Assembly (NCBI GenBank): GCA_008180335.1
Contig: VTEF01000008.1
Span: 73,363-137,362 of the forward strand
Source: Priestia megaterium
Lineage (GTDB): Bacteria; Bacillota; Bacilli; Bacillales; Bacillaceae_H
Direction: 5' to 3'
Length of the DNA: 64,000 nucleotides
Shown piece after piece: positions 34,199-43,579 of this stretch. The position numbers and the translations under genes were made by a program. Within the stretch, counting starts at the first letter, position 1, and every line of letters starts with the position of its first letter. Under the pieces are notes generated by a model. That model saw only the letters and a list, made by a program, of their open reading frames with translations. It was not told the DNA's origin and did not search any database.

Positions 34199-35150
34199 TA
34201 AATTTCTAAAAAAAGATCCTGAATTTCATAACTTAGTAAAGAAAGCAAAAAGGGATTCAAACATAAGAGTAATCTTCATTTCCCTAATTGTTAGCATCAT
34301 TGTAGTAACAGCCTTTTATTTCATAGGTAATTCCATTATGCAGAAGGCTATCGATAAAGAAATGCGCTCAGATGCAATGTGGTACAGCATTCATGGTGCA
34401 AATATTGAGCCTCAAGGGACAAGTGTTAATTATTCGTTAACCTCTGCAACTACAAAAACAGAGTTTAGTAAGATCGTGAACGGAATTCCTGTTCCTTGGG
34501 TCCCTAAAGAGAAGCGATATTCAATTTTAGGGACCTCAAAGCTCATAACAGCTATTGGAGCAACTGGAACGGGAGGAGCTCACGATAAAAGAATCCCAAT
34601 GTATTACAACGGAAAAAGAGCAATTGAGTTTATCCATCCCGGTGCTCATTCTGCGACAGTAGATGATAAAGAGTTAATTTCTGATATAAGCAATGATAAA
34701 GTAATTGAATTAGCTCTTTCATTTGATAAAAGTTATGATTTGAAAAAAGTGCAATCTGCTTTTAATGAACATCTCTCTTGGTACTGGGTTAATTCCTATA
34801 GTCAATCGGACATAAAAGATTTCAATGAAGAAGCTAAAAGAACAGGAAAAGATTACACAATCTCTGGAGATGATGTAATAGGCTTTCGTCACAGCGATCA
34901 ACAAGAAGATAACTGGGGAGCTAATGCTTTTATCCAAACAATAACAAGCCTTCAAGATGAAAAATCTTATAGTGGCCTAGCAAAAAACATTATGAAAAAT
35001 GTAACCAAGGACAATCAGCAAGACATGTCAGCTGAAAACCTTGAAATGATTGGCGTTGTCGTTACAGGTTCACCAAGTGAAATTCAAAAGTATTTAGAAC
35101 TGCCGATGGTCAGAGCTGCATTCCTTGGTGTTACTGCAGAAAAGTATTAA
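34185..35150 (+). CDS. anti-sigma factor, Sigma_reg_N/C type
   Basis: A 321-residue single-pass membrane protein: cytoplasmic N-terminus (~1-27), membrane helix (~28-50, VIFISLIVSIIVVTAFYFIG) and a long extracellular domain (~55-321; GIPVPWVPKEKRYSILGTSK, MIGVVVTGSPSEIQKYL). This matches the Sigma_reg_N/Sigma_reg_C anti-sigma proteins of Bacilli. Overlap with the sigma gene indicates coupled synthesis. The extracellular part presumably senses the inducing signal. Confidence 0.85.
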   Translation: MKKDDKFLKKDPEFHNLVKKAKRDSNIRVIFISLIVSIIVVTAFYFIGNSIMQKAIDKEMRSDAMWYSIHGANIEPQGTSVNYSLTSATTKTEFSKIVNGIPVPWVPKEKRYSILGTSKLITAIGATGTGGAHDKRIPMYYNGKRAIEFIHPGAHSATVDDKELISDISNDKVIELALSFDKSYDLKKVQSAFNEHLSWYWVNSYSQSDIKDFNEEAKRTGKDYTISGDDVIGFRHSDQQEDNWGANAFIQTITSLQDEKSYSGLAKNIMKNVTKDNQQDMSAENLEMIGVVVTGSPSEIQKYLELPMVRAAFLGVTAEKY

Positions 35151-35179
35151 GACAAACTTTAGTAAAGGGGAAATATAAA

Positions 35180-35467
35180 ATGTCATTCCTGATTTTCATT
35201 ATATTCTTAATAGTGTTAAACGTAATAGTAACAATGACTTCAGCAGGCAATAGAAAGCGTTGGATTACGTGGGGGCTTGTTGTTACGTTCCTGTTCGCCC
35301 CTGCAGTAATAGCAATAACGGGATATACCATTGGTGTACGATCAGGCGATGGTATTGGCAGCTTTTTAGCAGGGTTTGTATTTGGCGGAGTTACTTTCTT
35401 GAACGGCATTATCATTTTAGTGAAAGGGTTCATGACTAAAAAGGGTAACTTAAACAAGACAAACTAG
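35180..35467 (+). CDS. small membrane protein
   Basis: A 95-residue protein with three hydrophobic segments (FLIFIIFLIVLNVIVTM; WGLVVTFLFAPAVIAITGY; GSFLAGFVFGGVTFLNGI). The ATG follows AAAGGGG, 29 nt after the anti-sigma stop, so it is the third gene of that operon. No family recognised; a partner of the anti-sigma factor is possible. Confidence 0.7.
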   Translation: MSFLIFIIFLIVLNVIVTMTSAGNRKRWITWGLVVTFLFAPAVIAITGYTIGVRSGDGIGSFLAGFVFGGVTFLNGIIILVKGFMTKKGNLNKTN

Positions 35468-35507
35468 TTTGGAATAATACAAACAGAATAACTTTTAATA
35501 TCAAACT

Positions 35508-35557
35508 AAAAAAGAGTGTTGGCTATGAACAAAATTCAGCGCCAGCACTCTTTTTAT
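35508..35557 (+). terminator. terminator of sigma/anti-sigma operon
   Basis: GAGTGTTGGC and GCCAGCACTC (one G-T pair) flanked by A-run and T-run, 17-nt loop. Confidence 0.9.
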
Positions 35558-35577
35558 TACTCTCTCTTAATATATAA

Positions 35578-35649
35578 AGGTGATACTCGGATTCGAACCG
35601 AGGATAAAGGTTTTGCAGACCTTTGCCTTGACCGCTTGGCTATATCACC
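35578..35649 (-). tRNA. tRNA-Cys (GCA)
   Basis: On the minus strand GGTGATA (35649-35643) pairs with TATCACC (35585-35579) to form the acceptor stem. The discriminator is U, as required for tRNA-Cys. Anticodon loop CTGCAAA carries anticodon GCA, and the T-arm is CTCGGTTCGAATCCGAG. CCA is not encoded. It is an isolated tRNA gene between two sigma-factor loci, a typical landing spot for foreign DNA. Confidence 0.93.
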
Positions 35650-35691
35650 ATGATATCCAGCAGGTGGAGTCGAGCCCCGCCTGCTTATCAT

Positions 35692-35934
35692 TCACACCAA
35701 GATTTCTTCTGAAAGCTTCTTTTTATTAAACCCCATTATTTTCGAAGTGATTTTCCCATTTTCTTTTTTTACTGTAAGAGGTGTACCTAGCCCGCCTAAT
35801 GCTTTGAATTCTTTAAAGTTATCTTCATTTTCTCTTATATCTACTTCTTGAAAGTTAACACCGTTAGCAAGCAAAAATTCTTTCTGCTGCTCGCAATAGC
35901 CACATGATTTTGTTGAATATACGATTACTTCCAT
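35692..35934 (-). CDS. glutaredoxin/NrdH-like redox protein
   Basis: An 80-residue thioredoxin-fold protein with the redox motif CGYC (11-14) and the cis-Pro region LGTPLTV (~54). The ATG follows TTGGAGG. It is controlled by GGTTGT promoter copy C, which starts directly after the rsoA-like gene. It could keep thiols of a partner reduced; no client is evident. Confidence 0.9.
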   Translation of the reverse strand: MEVIVYSTKSCGYCEQQKEFLLANGVNFQEVDIRENEDNFKEFKALGGLGTPLTVKKENGKITSKIMGFNKKKLSEEILV

Positions 35935-35966
35935 CGAATTACCTCCAACGTTTTTGATTTATACAC

Positions 35967-35999
35967 TATAAAGAAAAGCAAGTAATCATGTTCACAACC
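35967..35999 (-). promoter_or_regulatory. GGTTGT-N18-TTCTTTATA promoter (copy C, glutaredoxin)
   Basis: Minus strand GGTTGT (35999-35994), 18 nt, TTCTTTATA (35975-35967). It abuts the stop codon of the rsoA-like gene. Confidence 0.75.
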
Positions 36000-36254
36000 T
36001 TATACTACTTTTTTTTCACTTTTTTTATGGATCTGCTCTCTCATCTCCCAAAAGCCTGGCGTTGAATCGACATCATAAGTTTTAATACAACTGATCAGCT
36101 TGCATTTTAATTCTTGAGCCAAGTCCTCTTTTTCGCTGTAACCTGTTAGACTTAACGACCTTTTAATCTTAGGTTCAAATAAATCAATGACTACTTGGAG
36201 AGCTTTTTTACTTTCTTTAGATTCCTTTACTAATTCATATAAAGCCGGTGGCAT
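36000..36254 (-). CDS. rsoA: RsoA-like sigma region-2 co-factor
   Basis: An 84-residue protein with helices like sigma region 2 (VVIDLFEPKIKRSLSLTGYS; EKEDLAQELKCKLISCIKTY). In B. subtilis RsoA (YvrHa) supplies the core-binding function that SigO lacks, and the genes lie in the order yvrI-yvrHa next to yvrJ. The same trio occurs here. The ATG follows AAAGGG. Assignment rests on size, motif and synteny. Confidence 0.72.
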   Translation of the reverse strand: MPPALYELVKESKESKKALQVVIDLFEPKIKRSLSLTGYSEKEDLAQELKCKLISCIKTYDVDSTPGFWEMREQIHKKSEKKVV

Positions 36255-36260
36255 AAACGC

Positions 36261-36425
36261 TCAACCCTTTCTTGTGTCTCTAATTACATCAGATAGTTGG
36301 ATGATGACGTTTTCTAACTTGTCTAATTTCTTCTCAAACCTAACAAATAAATAAACTGTAATTGCGATTGGAAAACCAAAGTTCCCTAATATTGTAATCC
36401 ACTGCGGCAATTCAATAACCGTCAC
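36261..36425 (-). CDS. yvrJ: YvrJ-family small membrane protein
   Basis: A 54-residue protein (MTVIELPQWITILGNFGFPI..., one membrane helix, then a charged KKLDKLEN tail). GTG 36425 follows GGAGGAG. Its 5' end overlaps the sigO-like gene. YvrJ proteins accompany SigO-RsoA; function unknown. Confidence 0.75.
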   Translation of the reverse strand: MTVIELPQWITILGNFGFPIAITVYLFVRFEKKLDKLENVIIQLSDVIRDTRKG

Positions 36426-37047
36426 GAATATCTCCTCCTTTATCTGTAATGTATCCAGCAATTTTTCCGAGTGCTTTCTTATGAAGTTTTGAAATAGCTT
36501 GTTGTGATTTACCTAGACGCTTACTTACCTCTGTATCTGTTAATCCATTAACATAAACTAAATTTAGCACCTGTTTCTGCTTAGGTGACAGCTCTTTAAT
36601 TGCTGCATATAAGGTAGGATTCGCTACATAATCCTCTATATCTAAACTATTCAATAATTCTTCTACTCTTATATCTGCATTGGTATCGATAATAAGGTCT
36701 TTAAAAGAAGAATCCTCCTCGTCCCCAAGCGGTTTATCTACAGTCAGTGGATGCCTCTTAGATATTTTTCTATATTTCTTATCATAGTTAACAGCATTAA
36801 AATAAAGAGTATTTGAAACAAATGAGATAAATCGTATGTTAAAGTAAAACTTTTTAAATTCCAAATCAAGTTTTTCACGATTTGCTTGATTATGGTTGCA
36901 TATTACATCTAATAGTAAAAGCTTGTGTTCTTCTTTCTCCAAAAATGACTTTACTATTACATTGTTAAGAAATTCTTCGTTTTCTTTAACAAAGTTTTCC
37001 ACGCAACGACCTTCGGAAATATCTTCATAATTAAAAATTGCAATCAC
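36412..37047 (-). CDS. sigO: SigO-like sigma factor
   Basis: About 211 residues. The C-terminal third is a clear sigma region 4 (AIKELSPKQKQVLNLVYVN; LTDTEVSKRLGKSQQAISKL). The N-terminal part is unlike a normal region 2, as in B. subtilis SigO, which needs RsoA. GTG 37047 lies eight bases after GAGGTGG; the GTG at 37059 would overlap that site. It heads a sigO-yvrJ-rsoA unit followed by the glutaredoxin gene. Confidence 0.75.
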   Translation of the reverse strand: MIAIFNYEDISEGRCVENFVKENEEFLNNVIVKSFLEKEEHKLLLLDVICNHNQANREKLDLEFKKFYFNIRFISFVSNTLYFNAVNYDKKYRKISKRHPLTVDKPLGDEEDSSFKDLIIDTNADIRVEELLNSLDIEDYVANPTLYAAIKELSPKQKQVLNLVYVNGLTDTEVSKRLGKSQQAISKLHKKALGKIAGYITDKGGDIRDGY

Positions 37048-37068
37048 CTTCTCTACCACCTCAAAAAA

Positions 37069-37118
37069 AGAACAAATGTTCGGTTTTTTAAGTAAAAAAA
37101 AACGAACATTCTATTTTA
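37069..37118 (-). promoter_or_regulatory. LexA-like box and hairpin in sigO leader
   Basis: The minus strand holds CGAACATTTGTTCT (37082-37069), 12 of 14 matches to the Bacillus LexA consensus CGAACRNRYGTTYC. It also forms AATGTTCG...CGAACATT with T-tracts, resembling a terminator followed by TGTTCTTTTTTT. The two readings are alternatives; neither is proven. Confidence 0.4.
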
Positions 37119-37171
37119 TAAAAAACTAGCCCACTTATCCCTGTAGACTATAAGGAACAACATTTAACCAT

Positions 37172-37183
37172 ATTATACCACTT
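37172..37183 (-). promoter_or_regulatory. probable sigma-A promoter of sigO operon
   Basis: Minus strand GTGGTATAAT: an extended -10 (TGN-like) TATAAT about 125 nt before the sigO-like start. No good -35 was found. Confidence 0.45.
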
Positions 37184-37196
37184 TCCAACCCATAAT

Positions 37197-38333
37197 TTAT
37201 CCATTTTGACAAAATTCTTTAATTTTTTCAGAAGTAGACGCTGAATTTTGAATCAATTCCAGAATGAATTCTCTTTCTTCTTCCGATGAATTTTCATCAA
37301 GACATTTTGTAAAAAAAGCTTGTGTTCTCCGTGCTTCACAAAAGCATTTTAATAACATATCCTTATTTTTGCTCGCTGATAAGAGTGAATTTCTCTTTCT
37401 AATATTTACAGATTCAGTTAAGTCTATCATTTTGATTCTATTGCCATCTTCAAATTGAATTTCAGATGTATGCCCCATCAAAAATTTGTAAATCTCCTCT
37501 TCAGTAGGTCTTATATTAAATAGATAGGTATATTCTTCAATTAGTAAAGCAATCGATCCTGCAATATGAGGGGCAGCCATTGAGGTTCCGGATAAGAGTG
37601 TATGTCCACTTTTAATTGATGTAGAATAAATTCCAACACCAGGAGCATACAGGTCAACAAGATCATGTGTGTTCGAGAAGTCTGCCAGCTGATTTTCTTC
37701 CTTTAACGCGCCGACAGAAATGACTTCTGGATAAGCTCCAGGATAGCGATACTCATTAGTCGCCATATTCCCATCGCCATCATTACCCGATGCAGCAACA
37801 ACACATATATCATTTTCAATCGCTCTTTTCACAGCATCATGTAACTTTGGATTAGGGCTCTTTAATCCAAGCGATAAGGAGATCACCCTAACTTTTTCAC
37901 CCTTAATTCCGCGCCAATTAATTGCATAATTAATACCTTCTATTAATGACTCGCTAGAGCCTGTTCCCCTTTTATTGAGAACTTTCAGGATTAATAAATC
38001 AGCTTTTGGAGCTACCCCAACTATACCTGTCTCGTTTATAGAGCCCGCCATTATACCTGACACATGAGTTCCATGACCATTTAAATCTTCATAGACAGAG
38101 ATATCTCCATTGTGTTCCTCCGTGAAATTATATCCATCTATAATACGCTCTTTTAAATCTGGATGGCTGGTCTCACAGCCAGTATCTAAAACGGCTATCA
38201 CTACATTTTTGCCATAAAAACCTCGTTTCCATTTTTCCTGTGTTCCAATAGATAAAATGTTAGAAGGTGTATTTTCGAATGCTTCTAATGAATAAACACT
38301 GGTTATCGGTAAGAGTTCAACTACATTATTCAC
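37197..38333 (-). CDS. intracellular subtilisin-like serine protease
   Basis: A 378-residue S8 peptidase without signal peptide, like B. subtilis IspA. Catalytic triad: Asp in AVLDTGCETSHPDL (~49), His in NGHGTHVSG (~87), Ser in LSGTSMAAPH (~250). The short N-terminal VELLPITS recalls the ISP propeptide. A C-terminal extension of ~80 residues carries Cys and acidic residues. ATG 38333 follows AGGGAGG. It uses GGTTGT promoter copy B. Confidence 0.92.
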   Translation of the reverse strand: MNNVVELLPITSVYSLEAFENTPSNILSIGTQEKWKRGFYGKNVVIAVLDTGCETSHPDLKERIIDGYNFTEEHNGDISVYEDLNGHGTHVSGIMAGSINETGIVGVAPKADLLILKVLNKRGTGSSESLIEGINYAINWRGIKGEKVRVISLSLGLKSPNPKLHDAVKRAIENDICVVAASGNDGDGNMATNEYRYPGAYPEVISVGALKEENQLADFSNTHDLVDLYAPGVGIYSTSIKSGHTLLSGTSMAAPHIAGSIALLIEEYTYLFNIRPTEEEIYKFLMGHTSEIQFEDGNRIKMIDLTESVNIRKRNSLLSASKNKDMLLKCFCEARRTQAFFTKCLDENSSEEEREFILELIQNSASTSEKIKEFCQNG

Positions 38334-38367
38334 TTTAAGTAACCTCCCTAGGAAATGTTTCTTGTTT

Positions 38368-38400
38368 TATAAAGAAGTGCATACCGAAATTTTTACAACC
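38368..38400 (-). promoter_or_regulatory. GGTTGT-N18-TTCTTTATA promoter (copy B, subtilase)
   Basis: Minus strand GGTTGT (38400-38395), 18 nt, TTCTTTATA (38376-38368); leader ~28 nt. It shares AAGGTTGTAAAAAT with copy A. Confidence 0.78.
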
Positions 38401-38741
38401 TTTTAAAAAATAAAACCAAAGAAGCCATATGATTTCTCTATTTTCACCACTGTGACAGCCTTAGCAACCAAAGCTTGATATACATTGGATAATTATTACA
38501 TTTTCTTATTTATTGTCGGTTTTCACCCGAAATGAATCTTTATCCTTATCATAGAATTAGATTTCAAGAGAATTATATAGTTACTTATTCTCTTAAATTA
38601 AACAAATTCTCTCTAAATAGTAATTTTATGATTATTTTCTAACTTTTAAGGGAATTTTATCTTTGATTCCATTTTTTCATTGGGATTTTAATCATTTTCC
38701 TACCTTTCTTGCATATCTTTTTTAATAAAATTAATATTTAT

Positions 38742-38756
38742 TTATAATTATTATAA
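38742..38756. promoter_or_regulatory. PerR box upstream of katA
   Basis: TTATAATTATTATAA is identical to the B. subtilis PerR consensus TTATAATNATTATAA. It predicts peroxide-induced expression. Confidence 0.9.
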
Positions 38757-38775
38757 AAAAGTATTGATTTTATAT

Positions 38776-38790
38776 TGATAAGTGTTATCA
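38776..38790. promoter_or_regulatory. second Fur-family box upstream of katA
   Basis: TGATAAGTGTTATCA matches the Fur/PerR/Zur 7-1-7 pattern TGATAATNATTATCA at 12 of the 14 fixed positions. It sits 20 bp after the PerR box, close to the likely -10 region. Confidence 0.55.
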
Positions 38791-38831
38791 TTTAACTATC
38801 AACTAAAAAACTTTTATGAGGTGATTTGTTT

Positions 38832-40289
<1,458 letters not shown>

Positions 40290-40397
40290 GAAAGAAACAG
40301 TTAAAAAAAGATTGAAATGCTCAAATACCTATTATCAATTTTATTCTCATTTTCTCAATTAGAATGATGTAACTCATTTCATGACAATTAATTAGAT

Positions 40398-40447
40398 GAG
40401 GTGACTGTAACCCCTGTTGTTTTAAATGGGTTGTAGTCACCTCTTAT
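40398..40447 (+). terminator. hairpin after katA
   Basis: GAGGTGACT..AACCC pairs with GGGTT..AGTCACCTC; the T-run is weak (TTATT). Its last bases can alternatively pair with AGAATAGAGG, the binding site of the next gene. Confidence 0.6.
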
Positions 40448-40478
40448 TCTGAAACTGTAAGAATAGAGGATGCTGATC

Positions 40479-40904
40479 GTGGAAGAACATAAAATATCAG
40501 AATTAATTCCCTATTTAAAAGAGCGCGGATTACGGATAACGCCTCAAAGACTGCTAATCTTAAACACAATTATTTCATTAAAGGGTCATCCAACCGCAGA
40601 GGATATTCATCAGAAATTGCCGTTTATAAGCATGGCTACCATCTATAACAATCTTAAATTATTTGTTGAATTAAAGATTGTCAATGAATTGCCGTACGGT
40701 AACGGGTTAAGCATGTATGAAATGCACACATCTGATCATTATCACATTATCTGTCAGTCTTGCGGAAAAATGGTTGATTTTCATTATCCAAATCTAAAAG
40801 AAGTTGAGCATGCAGCCTCAGCCTTAACCAAATATAAGATTCACACTCATCGAATGGAAATTTACGGCGTTTGTGATACTTGCAAAAACAAGAACCAGAG
40901 GTGA
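40479..40904 (+). CDS. perR: Fur-family regulator, PerR-like
   Basis: A 141-residue metalloregulator: winged helix (LRITPQRLLILNTI; ATIYNNLKLFVE), His/Asp metal-sensing residues (HTSDHYHIICQSCGKMVDF) and two CxxC motifs (CQSC, CDTC) for structural zinc. GTG 40479 lies nine bases after AGAGG; the ATG at 40470 is too close to it. Location next to katA suggests PerR, perhaps a second copy beside a core-genome PerR. It probably binds the boxes before katA. Confidence 0.8.
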   Translation: MEEHKISELIPYLKERGLRITPQRLLILNTIISLKGHPTAEDIHQKLPFISMATIYNNLKLFVELKIVNELPYGNGLSMYEMHTSDHYHIICQSCGKMVDFHYPNLKEVEHAASALTKYKIHTHRMEIYGVCDTCKNKNQR

Positions 40905-40910
40905 CAACAT

Positions 40911-41858
40911 ATGGAGAAAACAAAAGTTGGATTATTGGTCATGGCTTATGGAACGCCTTATGAGGAAGAAGATATCATTCTCTACTACACCCATATCCGC
41001 CATGGAAAAAGACCAACAGATTCAATGATTGATAATTTAAAAGAACGATATCAGCATATCGGAGGCGTTTCTCCGCTTGCAGAAATTACATTAGCTCAAG
41101 CAAAACAGTTAGAAGAAACCTTAAATGCAGCACAAACTGAAGTAGAATTTAAAATGTATCTCGGCTTAAAACACATCACTCCTTTTATTGAAGATGCTGT
41201 AGAAGCAATGAAAAAGGATAACATTAAACATGCGGTTTCAATTGTATTAGCCCCTCACTATTCGACATATAGTACAGAGGTATACAACCGCCGTGCTCAA
41301 AAAGCGGCTGCTGAGATTGATGGACCTGAAATTATCTCTGTTAACGACTGGTATCAAGAAGAAGGGTTTATCAACTATTGGTCTGAGGAAATCGGTAAGA
41401 TTCTAACTCAATTATCAGATGAAGAGCTTCAGCAAACAGCTGTTATTTTCTCTGCTCATAGCTTGCCTGAAAAAATTGTAGAAGCTAATGACCCTTACCC
41501 TGAGCAGCTTTCGATTACAGCTAAACTTATCGCTCAGTCACTTCATTTTACGAACATAGCAGTCGGCTGGCAAAGTGAAGGAAACACAGGTGAACCTTGG
41601 CTTGGCCCTGATGTTCAAGACCTAACTCGAGATTTATATGAACAAGGCTACCGCTCATTTGTTTATGCTCCAGTTGGATTTGTAGCAGATCACCTTGAAG
41701 TTCTATATGATAATGATTATGAATGTAAAGTTGTAACAGACGAGTTAAATGCGAACTATTACCGTCCGCCAATGCCTAATACAGACTCCCGATTTATCGA
41801 GTTGCTTGCAAATGTTGTCTTAAAAAGAGTTAAAATGAATGAAAAATCATATAGATAA
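40911..41858 (+). CDS. hemH: coproporphyrin/protoporphyrin ferrochelatase
   Basis: A 315-residue class I ferrochelatase that inserts iron into the porphyrin ring. It has the catalytic His in [10 protein letters not shown] (~186), Glu in [12 protein letters not shown] (~265) and the usual N-terminal LLVMAYGTP. It begins 6 nt after the regulator stop, so the two are co-transcribed. In Firmicutes the natural substrate is usually coproporphyrin III (CpfC). The link to catalase is haem supply. Confidence 0.95.
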   Translation: MEKTKVGLLVMAYGTPYEEEDIILYYTHIRHGKRPTDSMIDNLKERYQHIGGVSPLAEITLAQAKQLEETLNAAQTEVEFKMYLGLKHITPFIEDAVEAMKKDNIKHAVSIVLAPHYSTYSTEVYNRRAQKAAAEIDGPEIISVNDWYQEEGFINYWSEEIGKILTQLSDEELQQTAVIFSAHSLPEKIVEANDPYPEQLSITAKLIAQSLHFTNIAVGWQSEGNTGEPWLGPDVQDLTRDLYEQGYRSFVYAPVGFVADHLEVLYDNDYECKVVTDELNANYYRPPMPNTDSRFIELLANVVLKRVKMNEKSYR

Positions 41859-41870
41859 AGGTGGAAAACG

Positions 41871-41990
41871 ATGATAAATCCAAAAATGTCATGCCCGAAG
41901 TGCCAATCGGAAATCAAATACCTAAAGCATAGTATTTTATGTAAATGCGGGATTAAGTTAAAAACAAAAAAACATCGCGTTTTAGCATGA
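41871..41990 (+). CDS. 39-residue zinc-ribbon peptide
   Basis: MINPKMSCPKCQSEIKYLKH and a second pair, CKCG, give a CxxC...CxC zinc-knuckle layout with a basic tail. ATG 41871 follows AAAGGTGG, 12 nt after hemH. It is too short for routine gene calling but has a good start and sits before the operon terminator. Confidence 0.6.
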   Translation: MINPKMSCPKCQSEIKYLKHSILCKCGIKLKTKKHRVLA

Positions 41991-42029
41991 ACAAAATGAA
42001 AAGAAGTATAAAATTCCTGACAGATCCGT

Positions 42030-42079
42030 AAAACACCATCCCTTCATATGCACATGAAAGGATGGTGTTTTTATTTTTT
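42030..42079 (+). terminator. terminator of perR-hemH operon
   Basis: AACACCATCC.TTCAT, loop, ATGAA.GGATGGTGTT, then TTTATTTTTT. Confidence 0.9.
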
Positions 42080-42230
42080 CCATACATACATTATTGTGAT
42101 GAACTTTGAAATTAACTCCGATAGAAAACAACAAATGAATTGATACTAAAAAAGGAGTTGAACATGCATATTCAACTCCTTCCTCTCGTTGTGATGCCTT
42201 CTTTATCATAATTAGCCCTATTCCTAAACT

Positions 42231-43133
42231 TTAATATTTCCCCAACTCACTAGCGGGAGATTGAATAATGACAGGCTGCTTTTTCGGATCCAGCCAGCGT
42301 AAAATGCTCAATACATTTTCTTTCGATGTAGCGGTGCATCCTGCCGTGTAGTTTGTGCCGACGTGGAAGAAGATTGCACTTCCTTTTCCGGGCACGTGCT
42401 CAGTGTTGTAGTTGATCACAAAGCCGTAATCATACTGCGGAATGTTCATATTTTCCGCACTGCTCCAGCGCCCGTTGGCTGGGTTTTGCTGCCATGTGTT
42501 ATAAAGAGCGCTTTTAGAATCATCGACCCACACATCTTTTGAAGTGATTTTTCGATACGGCAGCTTCGTACCTGGATTATTGTAACGGCCAAATGCTGTC
42601 CCGATCGTATATTTACCCGTCGGAGACTCCATATCTCCTTCTTTTTTTGTATTGATAAATCCTTGCTTTCCAATTACGCCTGTAACAGAAAGCACTTGTT
42701 TCCATTTTCCATTCACTTTTTCAAACGTTTCAATTTTTGCCTGTCTCGTTGCATATCCGTTTGCTGTGACAAGAATCACTTGCTGTGAATTCCCGAGTGT
42801 TTTAAATGATTCAACAACGAGCTTTTTGGCTGGTGATACAACTTGAACATACTTCCCGCTCACGTAGCCCGTTTTGCCATTGTAGTTAATTTTGTACCAG
42901 CCGTTGCTTTGTTTTGCACTTACAGATAATGTCTGACCTTTATATACTTTCCCGATGCTCTTGTAGCTTGTCCCTGCTCCGCTTCTCACATGCAGCGCAC
43001 TTGCCGTTACTTTGTACGTTGTACTTGCTGCATATGCCTTATTTTCATTCCCAATTCCTAACCGCTCAAATGCTGGCGTGACCGCAGTTGCTAAGGTTGC
43101 TGTTAAAGCCATTCCTACAAAAATTTTTTTCAA
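42231..43133 (-). CDS. secreted SH3b / L,D-transpeptidase-like protein
   Basis: A 300-residue exported cell-wall protein. The signal peptide ends near AYA (~35). A bacterial SH3 domain (~38-100; ALHVRSGAGTSYKSIG) binds peptidoglycan. The C-terminal domain (~130-290) is of the YkuD-like type: SPTGKYTIG, FFHVGTNYTAGCTA, with catalytic His and Cys in H...TAGC. This variant motif is also seen in cysteine L,D-peptidases, so the exact reaction is open. It is a lone gene. Confidence 0.82.
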   Translation of the reverse strand: MKKIFVGMALTATLATAVTPAFERLGIGNENKAYAASTTYKVTASALHVRSGAGTSYKSIGKVYKGQTLSVSAKQSNGWYKINYNGKTGYVSGKYVQVVSPAKKLVVESFKTLGNSQQVILVTANGYATRQAKIETFEKVNGKWKQVLSVTGVIGKQGFINTKKEGDMESPTGKYTIGTAFGRYNNPGTKLPYRKITSKDVWVDDSKSALYNTWQQNPANGRWSSAENMNIPQYDYGFVINYNTEHVPGKGSAIFFHVGTNYTAGCTATSKENVLSILRWLDPKKQPVIIQSPASELGKY

Positions 43134-43530
43134 GAGATCTCCCCCTACTGTCTTTCATTTTCTCCACGACTGCTTGATTCTTTTATGTATGACTTACTGT
43201 CGCCAATCATCCTAAGAGCTGCTGCTATCAATGCAATGACTTTTTACTCCGTTCTTAATAGGAAGCTTCCCTTATCTTACCATGCGCCCAGAAAAAAATT
43301 CATAAGGAAAAATAACTGAGTCTACCAGACTAGAAGTCACGATTTTGTTTCCTGTGAGTACTGTTTAAGCTCTTGCTTAGGGTTTATGGCATATTCTTGA
43401 TTTACACATCTTCTTTAGGTGTAAATGTACACATACTCTCTTGTTAATGAGACTGTTAGGCTGACATGATAAAATTGAGCCGAGAAGAAAAAAGTAATAA
43501 AATGTAAACTTAAAAACGGCCAAAATATAT
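43134..43530. other. intergenic, nothing recognised
   Basis: About 400 bp upstream of the L,D-transpeptidase-like gene, AT-rich. It must contain its promoter but no known site stands out. Confidence 0.5.
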
Positions 43531-43571
43531 AAAACACCAAAGTGAACCTAAAGGGTTCGCTTTGGTGTTTT
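43531..43571 (-). terminator. terminator after yitT-family gene
   Basis: AAAACACCAAAG.GAACC, loop, GGTTC.CTTTGGTGTTTT. A long stem, 9 nt past the stop at 43580. Confidence 0.9.
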
Positions 43572-43579
43572 AGCTAATC

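Noticed and set aside
35655-35688. GC-rich hairpin GCAGGTGG...CCGCCTGC beside tRNA-Cys with a T-arm-like GGCTCGACTCC on the minus strand
   Set aside because: Too short for a tRNA, the T-arm consensus is imperfect and no anticodon arm is present. It may be a tRNA scrap or a terminator but cannot be supported.
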